The notes under the pieces are model-generated. The model was given only the letters and a program-made list of their open reading frames with translations. It was not told the DNA's origin and ran no database searches. The translations under genes were made by a program, and so were the position numbers. From positions 1 to 36,840 of the forward strand of contig CAMOIT010000008.1 of the NCBI GenBank assembly GCA_946616285.1: DNA of 36,840 nucleotides, written 5' to 3'. The first letter of the stretch is position 1; each line of letters opens with the position of its first letter. The DNA is from an uncultured Bacteroidales bacterium. Its GTDB lineage: Bacteria > Bacteroidota > Bacteroidia > Bacteroidales > UBA932. Positions 29,887 through 36,840 of this stretch are shown one piece after another.

Positions 29887-30486
29887 ATGAAAACAGCCTT
29901 GAATATTGAATTGCCCGTACAGGGTGGATGCGTGCTGCTTCACGCCTGCTGCGCCCCTTGCTCCGGCGCCATCGTAGAGTGCCTGATGGAAAGGGGTATA
30001 AGGCCTGTGATATTCTACTCAAATTCAAACATTTATCCTCTTGAGGAGTATTCCCACAGGCTTAACGAGTGCCTTCGATATGCACGCAAGTGGGGTGTGG
30101 AAATAGTCGAGGACGTGTACGACCATTCGGACTGGGGCTCCTGCGCTGTAGGGCTGGAGAATGAGCCCGAACGCGGAGGCCGCTGTCTTCAGTGCTTCAA
30201 GTTCAGGCTGCTGCGTGCTGCGCAGTATGCTTCTTCGCATGGTTTCACCGTGCTTACCACCACATTGGCATCGTCAAGGTGGAAGAGTCTGGAGCAGGTG
30301 AACGAGGCCGGATACTGGGCATGTTCTCAGGTTTCCGGTGTCACATGGTGGCCGCAGAACTGGCGTAAAGGAGGCCTTCAGGAACGCCGGAACCAGATTC
30401 TGCGCGAGGAGGATTTCTATAACCAGCAGTACTGCGGATGTGAGTTTTCCCTGGAAAAAGTTGCTTTTCGGGAAAAATCGCAGTAA
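29887..30486 (+). CDS. queH: Epoxyqueuosine reductase QueH
   Basis: 199 aa enzyme of the last step of queuosine tRNA modification (epoxyqueuosine to queuosine), the alternative to the cobalamin enzyme QueG. The cysteine pattern is diagnostic: LLHACCAPCSG near residue 17-27, RCLQCFKFRL in the middle and QQYCGCEFSL at the end, providing Fe-S and metal ligands. ATG 29887 is preferred because an upstream in-frame GTG lies in the -7 element. The stop codon overlaps the -7 element of the next gene. Function is well supported by family knowledge. Confidence 0.94.
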   Translation: MKTALNIELPVQGGCVLLHACCAPCSGAIVECLMERGIRPVIFYSNSNIYPLEEYSHRLNECLRYARKWGVEIVEDVYDHSDWGSCAVGLENEPERGGRCLQCFKFRLLRAAQYASSHGFTVLTTTLASSRWKSLEQVNEAGYWACSQVSGVTWWPQNWRKGGLQERRNQILREEDFYNQQYCGCEFSLEKVAFREKSQ

Positions 30487-30491
30487 TTTTG
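30484..30491 (+). promoter_or_regulatory. Promoter -7 element for the first outer-membrane barrel gene
   Basis: TAATTTTG; its first three bases are the queH stop codon. The leader before the ATG at 30527 is about 30 nt. Confidence 0.7.
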
Positions 30492-30526
30492 CGCCCGGAT
30501 AATACGTTTTAACAACTTATAAAGTT

Positions 30527-31168
30527 ATGAAGAAAGTTTTTGCAACCGTTCTCGGTGCAGCTCTCATGCTCATCGGAACACAGGCCTTCGCCCAGCTAAG
30601 CGTCGGCGTCGGCTACATCAATGCCTCTGATAAGACCGTTGCCACTGTCGGCGGCACCACCAAAACAGACAAAGCAGACCGCAATGGCTTCTATGTTGGT
30701 TTTGACTACAATCTTAACATCGTAGCAGGCCTCGGCGTTCAGACCGGTCTCTATGCCGATATGCTCTTCAGCAGCAGCAAGGATGAATACTATATCGCTA
30801 CCGGCAATGCAAGGTTCACGGAAATCGACCTTAACATCCCCCTGAACCTTACCTACACCTTCCCCTTGAAGCGTGACTTCTCCATATTCATTTATGGTGG
30901 TCCCACTTTCCAGTATGGTGTATACAAGAATTACAAGTACACAACTTCTTCAACATGGACAGACAAGACTGCCACCACATCTGTTGACTACTACAAGGAT
31001 GGCGGCCACAAGCCCTTCAACATCTACCTCGGTGGCGGCGCAGGCTTCCAGGCGGGCAACGTCCAGGTCAGGGTCGGCTACGATCACACCCTCATGAACA
31101 TGGTCGACAGCGACAGTTACAAGCTCGGCCGTGGCCAGATCAAGATTGGTGTAGGTCTCGCCTTCTAA
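30527..31168 (+). CDS. Small outer-membrane beta-barrel protein
   Basis: 213 aa. A signal peptide (MKKVFATVLGAALMLIGTQA, cut after AFA) is followed by alternating amphipathic strands with many aromatic and Gly residues (LSVGVGYINAS, NGFYVGFDYNLNIVAGLGVQTGLYAD). The final strand, GQIKIGVGLAF, ends in Phe as in Bam-assembled barrels. This matches the small porin-like OMP_b-brl group of Bacteroidota. Substrate or ligand is unknown. Codon use (C-ending, AAG for Lys) suggests strong expression. It has its own promoter and a 12-bp terminator hairpin after the stop. Confidence 0.85.
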   Translation: MKKVFATVLGAALMLIGTQAFAQLSVGVGYINASDKTVATVGGTTKTDKADRNGFYVGFDYNLNIVAGLGVQTGLYADMLFSSSKDEYYIATGNARFTEIDLNIPLNLTYTFPLKRDFSIFIYGGPTFQYGVYKNYKYTTSSTWTDKTATTSVDYYKDGGHKPFNIYLGGGAGFQAGNVQVRVGYDHTLMNMVDSDSYKLGRGQIKIGVGLAF

Positions 31169-31190
31169 TTTCCGGTCAGCGCATAATAGA

Positions 31191-31226
31191 ATCCGTCGCA
31201 GAAGAATCTCTGCGACGGATTTTTTT
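31191..31226 (+). terminator. Rho-independent terminator after the barrel gene
   Basis: ATCCGTCGCAGA (31191-31202) pairs with TCTGCGACGGAT (31209-31220) around a 6-nt loop, followed by a T run. The stem carries the GTCGCAG core that is repeated at 24307-24446. Confidence 0.85.
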
Positions 31227-32622
31227 ACTTCGCCATGGCGGCTTCTACGTCGGCGGGGGCGATGGGGAGGCGGCTGTGGCCGAGGCGGCGGGCGCCGTCG
31301 GGAGTTACAAGGACGTCGTCTTCCAGGCGGATTCCGCCGAAGTTGTAGTAGGCTTCCAGTTTGGAGTAGTTCACGAAGTCCTTGCCCAGGCCTTCTTTCT
31401 TGAACTTTTCGATGAGTGCCGGGATGAAGTAAATGCCTGGTTCATCTGTGATTACATGGCCGGGGACAAGTTTACGGGCCATTCTCAGTGAGCCAAGTCC
31501 AAGCTGTTTGGCGCGGGTCTGGCCGGGGTCGTAGCCGACGAGGTTTTCACCGAGGTCTTCCATGTCGTGCACGTCAAGTCCCATGTTGTGGCCAAGGCCG
31601 TGGGGCTGGAACAGACCGGCGATTCCTGCGGCAACCATTTCGTCAAGGTCTCCTTTCACGAGGCCTAGGGCGCTGAGGCCTTCCAGCATCTTCCGTGCGG
31701 TGGCAAGGTGCACTTCGCGGTACGTAATGCCAGGCCTGGTGAGCGAGAATGCATGTTCGTTGCACTCGTAAACTATCTGATACACATCCCTTTGCATGGG
31801 AGTGAACTTTCCGGAAGTGGGATATGTCCGGGTGAAATCCGACGCGTAATGGAGGTTGCTTTCCACACCGGCATCTATCACCATCAGCTTTCCGGGTTCG
31901 ATAACTTTGTCGTGCAGGTGGTTGTGCAGGGTTTCGCCGTGCTGGGTGAGGATGGTGGGGAAGGATACGCCCCAGCCTTTTGCAAGAGCAACGCTTTCCA
32001 TTTTACCGACTATGTCCTGCTCTACGATGCCGATCTTGATGGCGTCCCTGGCTGCTGAATGCATTTCCACGCCAAGGTCGCATGCTGCATCGATGGCTTC
32101 GATTTCAATGTCTTCCTTTATCAGACGCAGGGAAATTATTGCTTTTATCAGCGGTTCCGACACTCTTTCACCGATATTTTCGCAGCCTATCAACTTCATA
32201 AGCTTGAGGGTGTTGAAATAGCGCGAAGGATTTATGTAATGGACTTTGCGTCCGGCCTTGCGTGCGTCGCGGATGTCTTTTTCCAGCTGCCCGTAAGGTT
32301 TATAGGCCGATATTCCGCAAAGCGCGGCTTTGGATGCCACGGACGGCTGGGGCCCCATCCAGATAATGTCGTCGATGTCCACGTCGTCGGCATAGAGTGT
32401 TTCCTGCCCGTTGTCGATGTCCAGGACGGCGGCCATCAGGGGCTCGTCCAGGCCCAGGAAGTACAGCCAGGTGCTGTCCTGGCGCCATTTATAGCAGTTG
32501 TCCTTATACTGGGCCGGGGCTTCGGCGTTTCCGATTAAAAGTATAACTCCGCTCTGGCCTTCGGCGCGCATTTTCTCCAGCAGCGCCTTCCTGCGGTTTT
32601 TGTAAATAATAGTGTCGAACAT
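31225..32622 (-). CDS. pepP: Xaa-Pro aminopeptidase (M24B)
   Basis: 465 aa cytoplasmic peptidase removing an N-terminal residue next to proline. Residues 1 to about 170 form the creatinase-like N-terminal domain. The C-terminal pita-bread domain holds the two-metal ligands: VIDAGVES and DFTRTYP (aspartates), PHGLGHNMGLDVHD (histidine), TDEPGIYF and GIRLEDD (glutamates). Length is normal. ATG 32622 is chosen because an upstream in-frame TTG lies inside the -7 element (32644-32651). It is monocistronic and divergent from the AraC-type regulator. Confidence 0.93.
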   Translation of the reverse strand: MFDTIIYKNRRKALLEKMRAEGQSGVILLIGNAEAPAQYKDNCYKWRQDSTWLYFLGLDEPLMAAVLDIDNGQETLYADDVDIDDIIWMGPQPSVASKAALCGISAYKPYGQLEKDIRDARKAGRKVHYINPSRYFNTLKLMKLIGCENIGERVSEPLIKAIISLRLIKEDIEIEAIDAACDLGVEMHSAARDAIKIGIVEQDIVGKMESVALAKGWGVSFPTILTQHGETLHNHLHDKVIEPGKLMVIDAGVESNLHYASDFTRTYPTSGKFTPMQRDVYQIVYECNEHAFSLTRPGITYREVHLATARKMLEGLSALGLVKGDLDEMVAAGIAGLFQPHGLGHNMGLDVHDMEDLGENLVGYDPGQTRAKQLGLGSLRMARKLVPGHVITDEPGIYFIPALIEKFKKEGLGKDFVNYSKLEAYYNFGGIRLEDDVLVTPDGARRLGHSRLPIAPADVEAAMAK

Positions 32623-32643
32623 GGGTCTTGGATTTTGTTTCTC

Positions 32644-32651
32644 CAAAGATA
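32644..32651 (-). promoter_or_regulatory. Promoter -7 element for pepP
   Basis: Perfect TATCTTTG on the - strand, 21 bases before the pepP ATG and only five bases from the divergent regulator's -7 element. Confidence 0.75.
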
Positions 32652-32656
32652 ATCAA

Positions 32657-32664
32657 TAATTTTG
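32657..32664 (+). promoter_or_regulatory. Promoter -7 element for the AraC-type regulator
   Basis: TAATTTTG, 16 bases before the ATG at 32681. It is back to back with the pepP promoter, so the two polymerases would compete for the same DNA. Confidence 0.7.
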
Positions 32665-32680
32665 TGTTCCGGAAAAGTTT

Positions 32681-33748
32681 ATGGATATGTATTATCTGGC
32701 AACGGTGCTTCCAATGATGGTCTGCCTTGTATGGACGGCCGTCTTCCTGCTGGATTACCGCAAGAACGATCCTGCACGTCGCATGCTCGCTGTTTTCGGC
32801 ATAGCGTCGACGCTTCTTTATGCATGCCATTACCTGCATTTCAACCAGCTTGATAATACTTTTTCGGACAGCCTGTACTTTCTTTGCAACCTGTCCGTCT
32901 ATCCGATATACAACCTGTACGTTCGCAGGCTCACCAGGCCTGGCTGGAAGCTGACTCCACGCGCTCTGTTGTGGTTCCTGCCGGCGATGCTGGTGTTTCT
33001 CTGGTCCATAAGCGGCCTATCGGCAAAATACGGCGGCCCGAAGACCGGATTCGTGGTGCAGCTGCTTTTCCCTCTGGTTTCTGTGGCCGCCAGCGTGGAT
33101 GCTCTCCTTCAGCTGATACGCTTCCGCAGACTCGCCGGCGATTTTTATTCAGGCGCCGAAGAATCCCGCCTGGATCCCATTTTCGTACTGATCGGCATAC
33201 AGCTTTTCACCACTGTCGCGTCCTTCGTGATTAATTTCGTGGGCAGGAAGGCGTTTGAGGGGAGTGACTCGCTGATTATTCCGTCGCTGTTTTTCGCAAT
33301 TCTCCTGTTCGGAATTTTTTATATCGGGAACAGCACTGACGTCCTGGCTGAAGAGATGAATCATGAGCCAAAGCCTCTGCCTCAGGCCGATAATCAGCAC
33401 GGGTTCAGCGAAGAGCAGCAGAAACAGCTTATGGAAAAGATAGAATGGCAAATCCGCGACCGTCAGCTGTTCCGTACCAAAGGCCTTACCATCGCTGAAC
33501 TTGCCGAAGCAGTGGGCTCGAACCGCTCCTACGTTTCATATTGCATCAATACGTTCACTGGATCCTCTTTCTCCGAATACATCAATAAAGCCCGCGTGAA
33601 TTACGTTCTGGAGCTTATGGCCGGTGACGAACAATTAACCCTGACTGAAATTGCCGACAGGGCCGGTTTTACGGAGCGCACGTCCTTTTACCGCGCTTTC
33701 AAAAAGGTTGTCGGGGAATCACCGAGCACCTATATTGCCCGCAAATAA
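32681..33748 (+). CDS. Membrane-anchored AraC-type regulator
   Basis: 355 aa. Residues 1 to about 222 contain six or seven hydrophobic helices (MDMYYLATVLPMMVCLVWTA start; LIIPSLFFAILLFGIFYIG the last). A linker follows, then an AraC-type DNA-binding domain (about 255-355). Its two helix-turn-helix units are TIAELAEAVGSNRSYVSYCIN and LTEIADRAGFTERTSFYRAFK, ending GESPSTYIARK. This layout, a membrane sensor directly fused to an AraC domain, is frequent in Bacteroidota; the signal is unknown. Right after its stop lies a 21-bp-spaced direct repeat upstream of an outer-membrane barrel gene, a plausible target. Confidence 0.9.
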   Translation: MDMYYLATVLPMMVCLVWTAVFLLDYRKNDPARRMLAVFGIASTLLYACHYLHFNQLDNTFSDSLYFLCNLSVYPIYNLYVRRLTRPGWKLTPRALLWFLPAMLVFLWSISGLSAKYGGPKTGFVVQLLFPLVSVAASVDALLQLIRFRRLAGDFYSGAEESRLDPIFVLIGIQLFTTVASFVINFVGRKAFEGSDSLIIPSLFFAILLFGIFYIGNSTDVLAEEMNHEPKPLPQADNQHGFSEEQQKQLMEKIEWQIRDRQLFRTKGLTIAELAEAVGSNRSYVSYCINTFTGSSFSEYINKARVNYVLELMAGDEQLTLTEIADRAGFTERTSFYRAFKKVVGESPSTYIARK

Positions 33749-33755
33749 GGCAAAA

Positions 33756-33801
33756 TTTACCTTTTGCAACAACAATTTTACCTTTTGCCACCGTCCTTTT
33801 G
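33756..33801 (+). promoter_or_regulatory. Direct repeats TTTACCTTTTGC, possible AraC-type binding sites
   Basis: TTTACCTTTTGC at 33756-33767 and 33777-33788, exactly 21 bases apart (two helical turns). A partial third copy, CCTTTTG, lies at 33795-33801. They lie about 40-80 bases upstream of the expected transcription start of the barrel gene and just after the AraC-type regulator gene, the usual arrangement for AraC-family half sites. Confidence 0.55.
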
Positions 33802-33822
33802 GGTTAATTGTAGGCATAAGGT

Positions 33823-33830
33823 TATATTTG
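33823..33830 (+). promoter_or_regulatory. Promoter -7 element for the second outer-membrane barrel gene
   Basis: TATATTTG with a leader of about 35 nt before the ATG at 33870. Confidence 0.7.
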
Positions 33831-33869
33831 TAACTGCCAGTAGACAAACCTATTTAAACCATACTAATC

Positions 33870-34532
33870 ATGAAAAAAACTTTCTTTGCTCTTGCAGCAG
33901 CTGCAGCAATGCTCTTTGCAGCTCAGAACGCTAGCGCACAGCTTTATTTCGGCGGCTCCGTTGGTTTCACGTCCACCACTCTGGTTAACGGAAACAACAA
34001 GACTTCGGGCTCGTCCTACAAGCTCTCTCCTGAAATTGGTTACCAGATTAATGACCGTATCGCAGTTGGCGGAACCGTAACAATCCAGCGTGGTCTTCCC
34101 TACCTGGGCTCCTTCGACACCAACGATCTTAAGGGCTTCATCACTGCCGCCGGTAGCGCATCTGTCGACCTTCGCGCTGACAATTCTCGTTTCAACGGTT
34201 TCCGCATTGCTCCTTATTTCCGTTATGTCCTGGTCGACACACGCCGCTTCGACCTCTTCGTAGATGCAGTCATCGCTTATGGTTCGCTTTCCAGCCAGGT
34301 TAAAGACGGCAACAATGTCTGGCAGGATGGTGGCAAGTATAACCTCCTTGAATTCTGCGCCCGTCCCGGTTTCCGTCTCAAATTCGACGGTGGCCGCTTC
34401 TCCATCGTAGGCCGTCTTGGTTCCCTCGGTTACCAGACCCTCAGCCAGGCCAACACTACCACAAAGCTTAACCGTTTCGGTCTTGACGTGGACACCAACA
34501 ACATCATGCTCGGTTTCTGCATCAGCCTGTAA
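33870..34532 (+). CDS. Small outer-membrane beta-barrel protein
   Basis: 220 aa. A signal peptide (FFALAAAAAMLFAAQNASAQ, cut after ASA) is followed by a barrel with alternating strands (LYFGGSVGFTSTTLV, IAVGGTVTIQRGLPYLG, FRIAPYFRYVLVDTRRFDLFVDA) and a final NIMLGFCISL strand. It resembles the barrel protein at 30527 in size and style, but the two do not look like close duplicates. No ligand motif is seen. The upstream direct repeats and neighbouring regulator suggest AraC-type control (inference). A leaky terminator separates it from the lipoprotein gene downstream. Confidence 0.83.
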   Translation: MKKTFFALAAAAAMLFAAQNASAQLYFGGSVGFTSTTLVNGNNKTSGSSYKLSPEIGYQINDRIAVGGTVTIQRGLPYLGSFDTNDLKGFITAAGSASVDLRADNSRFNGFRIAPYFRYVLVDTRRFDLFVDAVIAYGSLSSQVKDGNNVWQDGGKYNLLEFCARPGFRLKFDGGRFSIVGRLGSLGYQTLSQANTTTKLNRFGLDVDTNNIMLGFCISL

Positions 34533-34549
34533 TATCGATTCGTAATATT

Positions 34550-34592
34550 GGGTGGTCTTTCAGCCCGTCCGGCTGGGGGACCACCTTTATTT
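34550..34592 (+). terminator. Hairpin between barrel and lipoprotein genes
   Basis: GGTGGTC (34551-34557) pairs with GACCACC (34579-34585), with inner AGCC/GGCT pairs, followed by TTTATTT. No -7 element separates it from the next gene, so it may act as a partial terminator that lowers downstream expression. Confidence 0.65.
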
Positions 34593-34601
34593 AAGATTAG
34601 C

Positions 34602-35270
34602 ATGAAAAGAGTATTTATCATCGCTTTTGTCGCAATTGTTTCGGCCTTGGTTTCCTGCAATCAGAACGCCGAAATCGCAAAACTTTCAGCTCAGATAGAT
34701 TCCCTGACGGTCGCCGTTCAGCAGCTTCAGTCCGATCAGTTCGAGATGAAAGACCAGATTCAGGCACTTCAGCGCAAGAAATCTTCTTCGACTCAGCAGA
34801 CCGCTTCTGCCGCACAATCAGAATCTTCATCCAAGGCTTCTTCCGCGCAGGAAACTTCTGCGAAATCAAAGTCAGAGGTTAAGTCCGAGGCTAAGTCCGA
34901 GTCTAAGTCCGAGTCCAAGTCGGAATCCAAGTCTTCCGCTACTGCTACTTCGGCATCGGTCTCCGGTTATTACATGAAGATAGGCACGAAGAGTGAACTC
35001 AAGAGCGCCGGCCTTCTGGATAAGAACGTGATCAAGAAAGGTATCGTTAATACCGAGGGGCTGAATATGTCGATTTTCAAGAAGATTGATATCCGTTCCA
35101 CCCGCGAGATAAAGATAAAAGCGTACAAGCCCAAGCTCCTCACAAATCATCCCAATAAGTCATACGAAATGAAGCTGGATGAGGACTCAGAAGAGGATAT
35201 CACTTACCTGAAGATTAAGGACATTGACGCTTTCTGGAGTCAGTCCCACTTCCTTGTAATTCAGTACTAG
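34602..35270 (+). CDS. Lipoprotein with coiled coil, KSE linker and C-terminal domain
   Basis: 222 aa. The lipobox VSALVSC (Cys19) marks a lipoprotein. Residues about 22-60 form a heptad coiled coil (IAKLSAQIDSLTVAVQQLQ). Residues 60-122 are a Ser/Lys/Glu-rich linker with five 12-base KSEx units. The C-terminal part (YYMKIGTKSELKSAGLLDKN, then FKKIDIRSTREIKI and LLTNHPNKSYEM, ending FWSQSHFLVIQY) is a domain I have seen in Bacteroidota lipoproteins, including collagen-binding-type annotations. Its function is unproven. ATG 34602 is chosen for its proper signal peptide. Role perhaps in the periplasm or at the envelope. Confidence 0.78.
   Translation: MKRVFIIAFVAIVSALVSCNQNAEIAKLSAQIDSLTVAVQQLQSDQFEMKDQIQALQRKKSSSTQQTASAAQSESSSKASSAQETSAKSKSEVKSEAKSESKSESKSESKSSATATSASVSGYYMKIGTKSELKSAGLLDKNVIKKGIVNTEGLNMSIFKKIDIRSTREIKIKAYKPKLLTNHPNKSYEMKLDEDSEEDITYLKIKDIDAFWSQSHFLVIQY
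34869..34928 (+). repeat. Five 12-bp tandem units inside the lipoprotein gene
   Basis: Units of the form AAGTCCGAGnnn at 34869, 34881, 34893, 34905 and 34917 encode Lys-Ser-Glu-x. The in-frame period could allow length change by slippage without breaking the frame. Confidence 0.8.
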
Positions 35271-35283
35271 CAGTTATTATAAT

Positions 35284-35324
35284 GCAAAAACGGCCCGAAG
35301 TGCTCCTTCGGACCGTTTTTATGC
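35284..35324. terminator. Bidirectional terminator between convergent lipoprotein genes
   Basis: AAAAACGG-C-CCGAAG pairs with CTTCGG-A-CCGTTTTT around a short loop, with A and T runs on both sides, so it can stop transcripts from either direction. Confidence 0.85.
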
Positions 35325-35334
35325 TTGTACTCGA

Positions 35335-36069
35335 TTAGTACTTGTCTTCGATTTCGTCTTCCCTGTCTTCGATATAATCGACGAAGGCATCACGGATGCG
35401 CTCGGGGATGGAACTGTCGTTCTTGATCTTCTTTTCGATTGACCATAGCTGATCTTCAATCTGCTTTGCGCGTTTCTTGTTGCCGTTTCTGAGGGCGCTG
35501 TCGTAATTGGAGAGAAGGCCGTATACGCCGTATTTCTTGCAGAGTGAGTTGACAGAGAGGGGCTCGTTGTCCAGGCCTGCGGATCCGGAGATTGCGTTTC
35601 CGGAGTTGAAGTCCATGCGGACGCCTTTAGTCCGAGAGAGAAGCTCGTTTGCTTCTTTGCTGGTGAAGTATTTTTTACGGCCGTCTTCCGAAACTGAGAA
35701 GACGATGGTGCGCTCTACATTGTCTCCGGAGTTATAAACGGGGACCATGTTCTCGAGGTCTTCGCCTACGAGAACGAAGCCGTCCCTTAGGCGTATGCCT
35801 CTGTCGTCAAGGGGAATTAGGCTGATTTCCAGGGCGCCGATTTTGGATTTGGTCTCTTTGCGGACGGGAACTACTGCCTGTACTACCCATTCCTTGTTAT
35901 TGTCAGGATTGGGTGCGGTGTAAAGTTTCACATCTGAACCAAGGCTGAATGCAGTGAAGGCGTTACCTGCAAATTCTACGGTTCCTTTGGGGACGTAAAG
36001 CTCTTGTGGTTTTCCCGAGCATGCGATGGCTGCCATTACTGCAGCGGCAAGATAGAGGATTCTTTTCAT
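35335..36069 (-). CDS. Lipoprotein of unknown function
   Basis: 244 aa with a signal peptide and lipobox (VMAAIAC, Cys17). The N-terminal two thirds are beta-rich (GTVEFAGNAFTAFSLGSDVKLYT, then WVVQAVVPVRKETKSKIGALEISLIPLDD). The C-terminal third is helical and highly charged (NGNKKRAKQIEDQLWSIEKKIKND, ending DYIEDREDEIEDKY). I recognise no family or active site. It is monocistronic, with its own promoter and a shared terminator. An envelope role is likely from the lipid anchor; nothing more can be said. Confidence 0.72.
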   Translation of the reverse strand: MKRILYLAAAVMAAIACSGKPQELYVPKGTVEFAGNAFTAFSLGSDVKLYTAPNPDNNKEWVVQAVVPVRKETKSKIGALEISLIPLDDRGIRLRDGFVLVGEDLENMVPVYNSGDNVERTIVFSVSEDGRKKYFTSKEANELLSRTKGVRMDFNSGNAISGSAGLDNEPLSVNSLCKKYGVYGLLSNYDSALRNGNKKRAKQIEDQLWSIEKKIKNDSSIPERIRDAFVDYIEDREDEIEDKY

Positions 36070-36107
36070 TGTATTTTGCTTTGTTTTAGTTGCTGCCTGC
36101 TAATCTA

Positions 36108-36115
36108 CAAAGATA
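36108..36115 (-). promoter_or_regulatory. Promoter -7 element for the lipoprotein gene
   Basis: Perfect TATCTTTG on the - strand, with about 38 bases to the ATG at 36069. Confidence 0.7.
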
Positions 36116-36228
36116 GTCCTATTAGATATTAAAGGAAACCGGAATGGTTGCAAATCATCAATTGTGTGTTGCTATTCGTAAAAAGAATGGAATTAAAACG
36201 TTTAATAGGAAAAGCGCGTGGAAATTGC

Positions 36229-36236
36229 TAAATTTG
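36229..36236 (+). promoter_or_regulatory. Promoter -7 element for ahcY
   Basis: TAAATTTG, 21 bases before the ATG at 36258. The leader is too short for a SAM or SAH riboswitch. Confidence 0.7.
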
Positions 36237-36257
36237 CGTGCTATTTAATAGGTATAT

Positions 36258-36840
36258 ATGGCAAGTCATATTAAAGACATTTCTCTGTGGGAAAGCGGTG
36301 AGCTCAAACTTAGCTGGGTACGTTCCCACATGCCCCTTCTTGAGGGTATAGAGAAAGATTTCCGCGAATCAAAGCCGTTCAAAGGATTGAAGGTGGCTTT
36401 GAGTGTTCACCTTGAAGCCAAAACTGCGCACCTCTGCGAGGTCTTGGCAGCCGGTGGTGCTACAATGTTCGTTACCGGTTCAAACCCCCTGAGCACCCAG
36501 GATGATGTTGCAGCGGCATTAGTCCACGAAGGCCTCAATGTATTTTCAATCCATGGCTGTACTGAAGAAGAGTATTTCAAGGACATCCGCAGTGTTCTAG
36601 AAGTCGGCCCCAATATCATTATCGACGATGGGGGAGACCTTGTAACAACAATCCATAAAGAGTTCCCGGAGCTTGTCCCTGGCGTTATCGGAGGCTGTGA
36701 GGAAACCACAACTGGTATTCTTCGGCTCAAGGCAATGGCCGCTGCGGGTGAGCTTAAATTTCCGATGATGCTGGTGAACGACGCGGACTGCAAGCACCTT
36801 TTCGACAACCGCTATGGCACCGGCCAGAGCGTGTGGGACG
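36258..36840 (+). CDS. ahcY: S-adenosylhomocysteine hydrolase, 3' end beyond window
   Basis: 194 visible codons of the enzyme that splits S-adenosylhomocysteine to adenosine and homocysteine. Conserved motifs are IKDISLWESGELKLSWVR, NPLSTQDDVAAALV, PNIIIDDGGDLV, GCEETTTGI and NDADCKHLFDNRYGTGQS. The wording (STQDDVAAAL, GDLV) is closer to the shorter archaeal/Thermotoga-type enzymes than to the STQDHAAAA type I associate with Bacteroides and Proteobacteria. The NAD-binding half is outside the window. The start is supported by the -7 element 21 bases upstream. Confidence 0.94.
   Translation, partial: MASHIKDISLWESGELKLSWVRSHMPLLEGIEKDFRESKPFKGLKVALSVHLEAKTAHLCEVLAAGGATMFVTGSNPLSTQDDVAAALVHEGLNVFSIHGCTEEEYFKDIRSVLEVGPNIIIDDGGDLVTTIHKEFPELVPGVIGGCEETTTGILRLKAMAAAGELKFPMMLVNDADCKHLFDNRYGTGQSVWD

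Noticed and set aside
36116..36257. Possible SAM/SAH riboswitch ahead of ahcY
   Set aside because: The -7 element is 21 bases before the ATG, leaving too little transcribed leader; the upstream AT-rich stretch shows only a weak CCTATTA/TAATAGG pair.

Overview
The window reads as chromosomal DNA of a Bacteroidota bacterium, most likely a Bacteroidales member richer in G+C than Bacteroides itself (an impression, not a count). Three things support this. At least 22 gene or RNA starts are preceded by the Bacteroidota -7 promoter element TAnnTTTG. Strong Shine-Dalgarno sites are largely absent. The gene content also fits: FeoAB fusion, QueH, PnuC-type transporter, small outer-membrane barrels, lipoproteins, and an ECF sigma factor with a membrane partner. 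Genus and species cannot be fixed from the sequence alone.

Layout. 1-4328 (- strand) is a tightly overlapping shikimate operon: a CBM9-like protein, aroB, an aroD-aroA fusion and aroC (cut by the window edge). 4389-7205 (+) holds a membrane acyltransferase and a CotH-type lipoprotein; a 52-codon orphan VbhA-like antitoxin fragment lies between them on the - strand. tRNA-Leu(CAA) follows at 7253-7336. 7411-9073 has two inverted copies of a palindromic intergenic repeat flanking divergent prsW-like and rnhB genes. 9116-13425 (+) is sufB, pnuC, sufC, a very short sufD and ispE, with a perfect 79-bp inverted repeat either side of pnuC-ispE. 13662-17461 (+) holds an unknown lipoprotein, comM, a hicAB toxin-antitoxin pair and tsaE.

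17458-19307 (-) encodes an ECF sigma factor and a protein joining an anti-sigma-like N-terminus, one membrane helix and a C-terminal outer-membrane barrel. 19313-22179 (+) is a TPR protein and an EnvC-like factor. 22176-22983 (-) is a phosphopantetheinyl transferase with a 169-nt foldable leader that also holds a 46-codon ORF. Then come mdh (+), feoAB (-), a CBS-less guaB (-), a small secreted protein (+), apt (-), a hemerythrin-LuxR regulator (-), queH (+), an outer-membrane barrel (+), pepP (-), a membrane AraC regulator (+), a second barrel and a coiled-coil lipoprotein (+), another lipoprotein (-), and the start of ahcY (+).

Most genes are housekeeping. The less ordinary points are the fused or reduced enzymes (AroD-AroA, short SufD, CBS-less IMPDH), the sigma/anti-sigma-barrel pair, the structured leader with its small ORF, and several palindromes or direct repeats at promoters that look like regulator sites. 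I found no CRISPR array, prophage, integrase or transposase.
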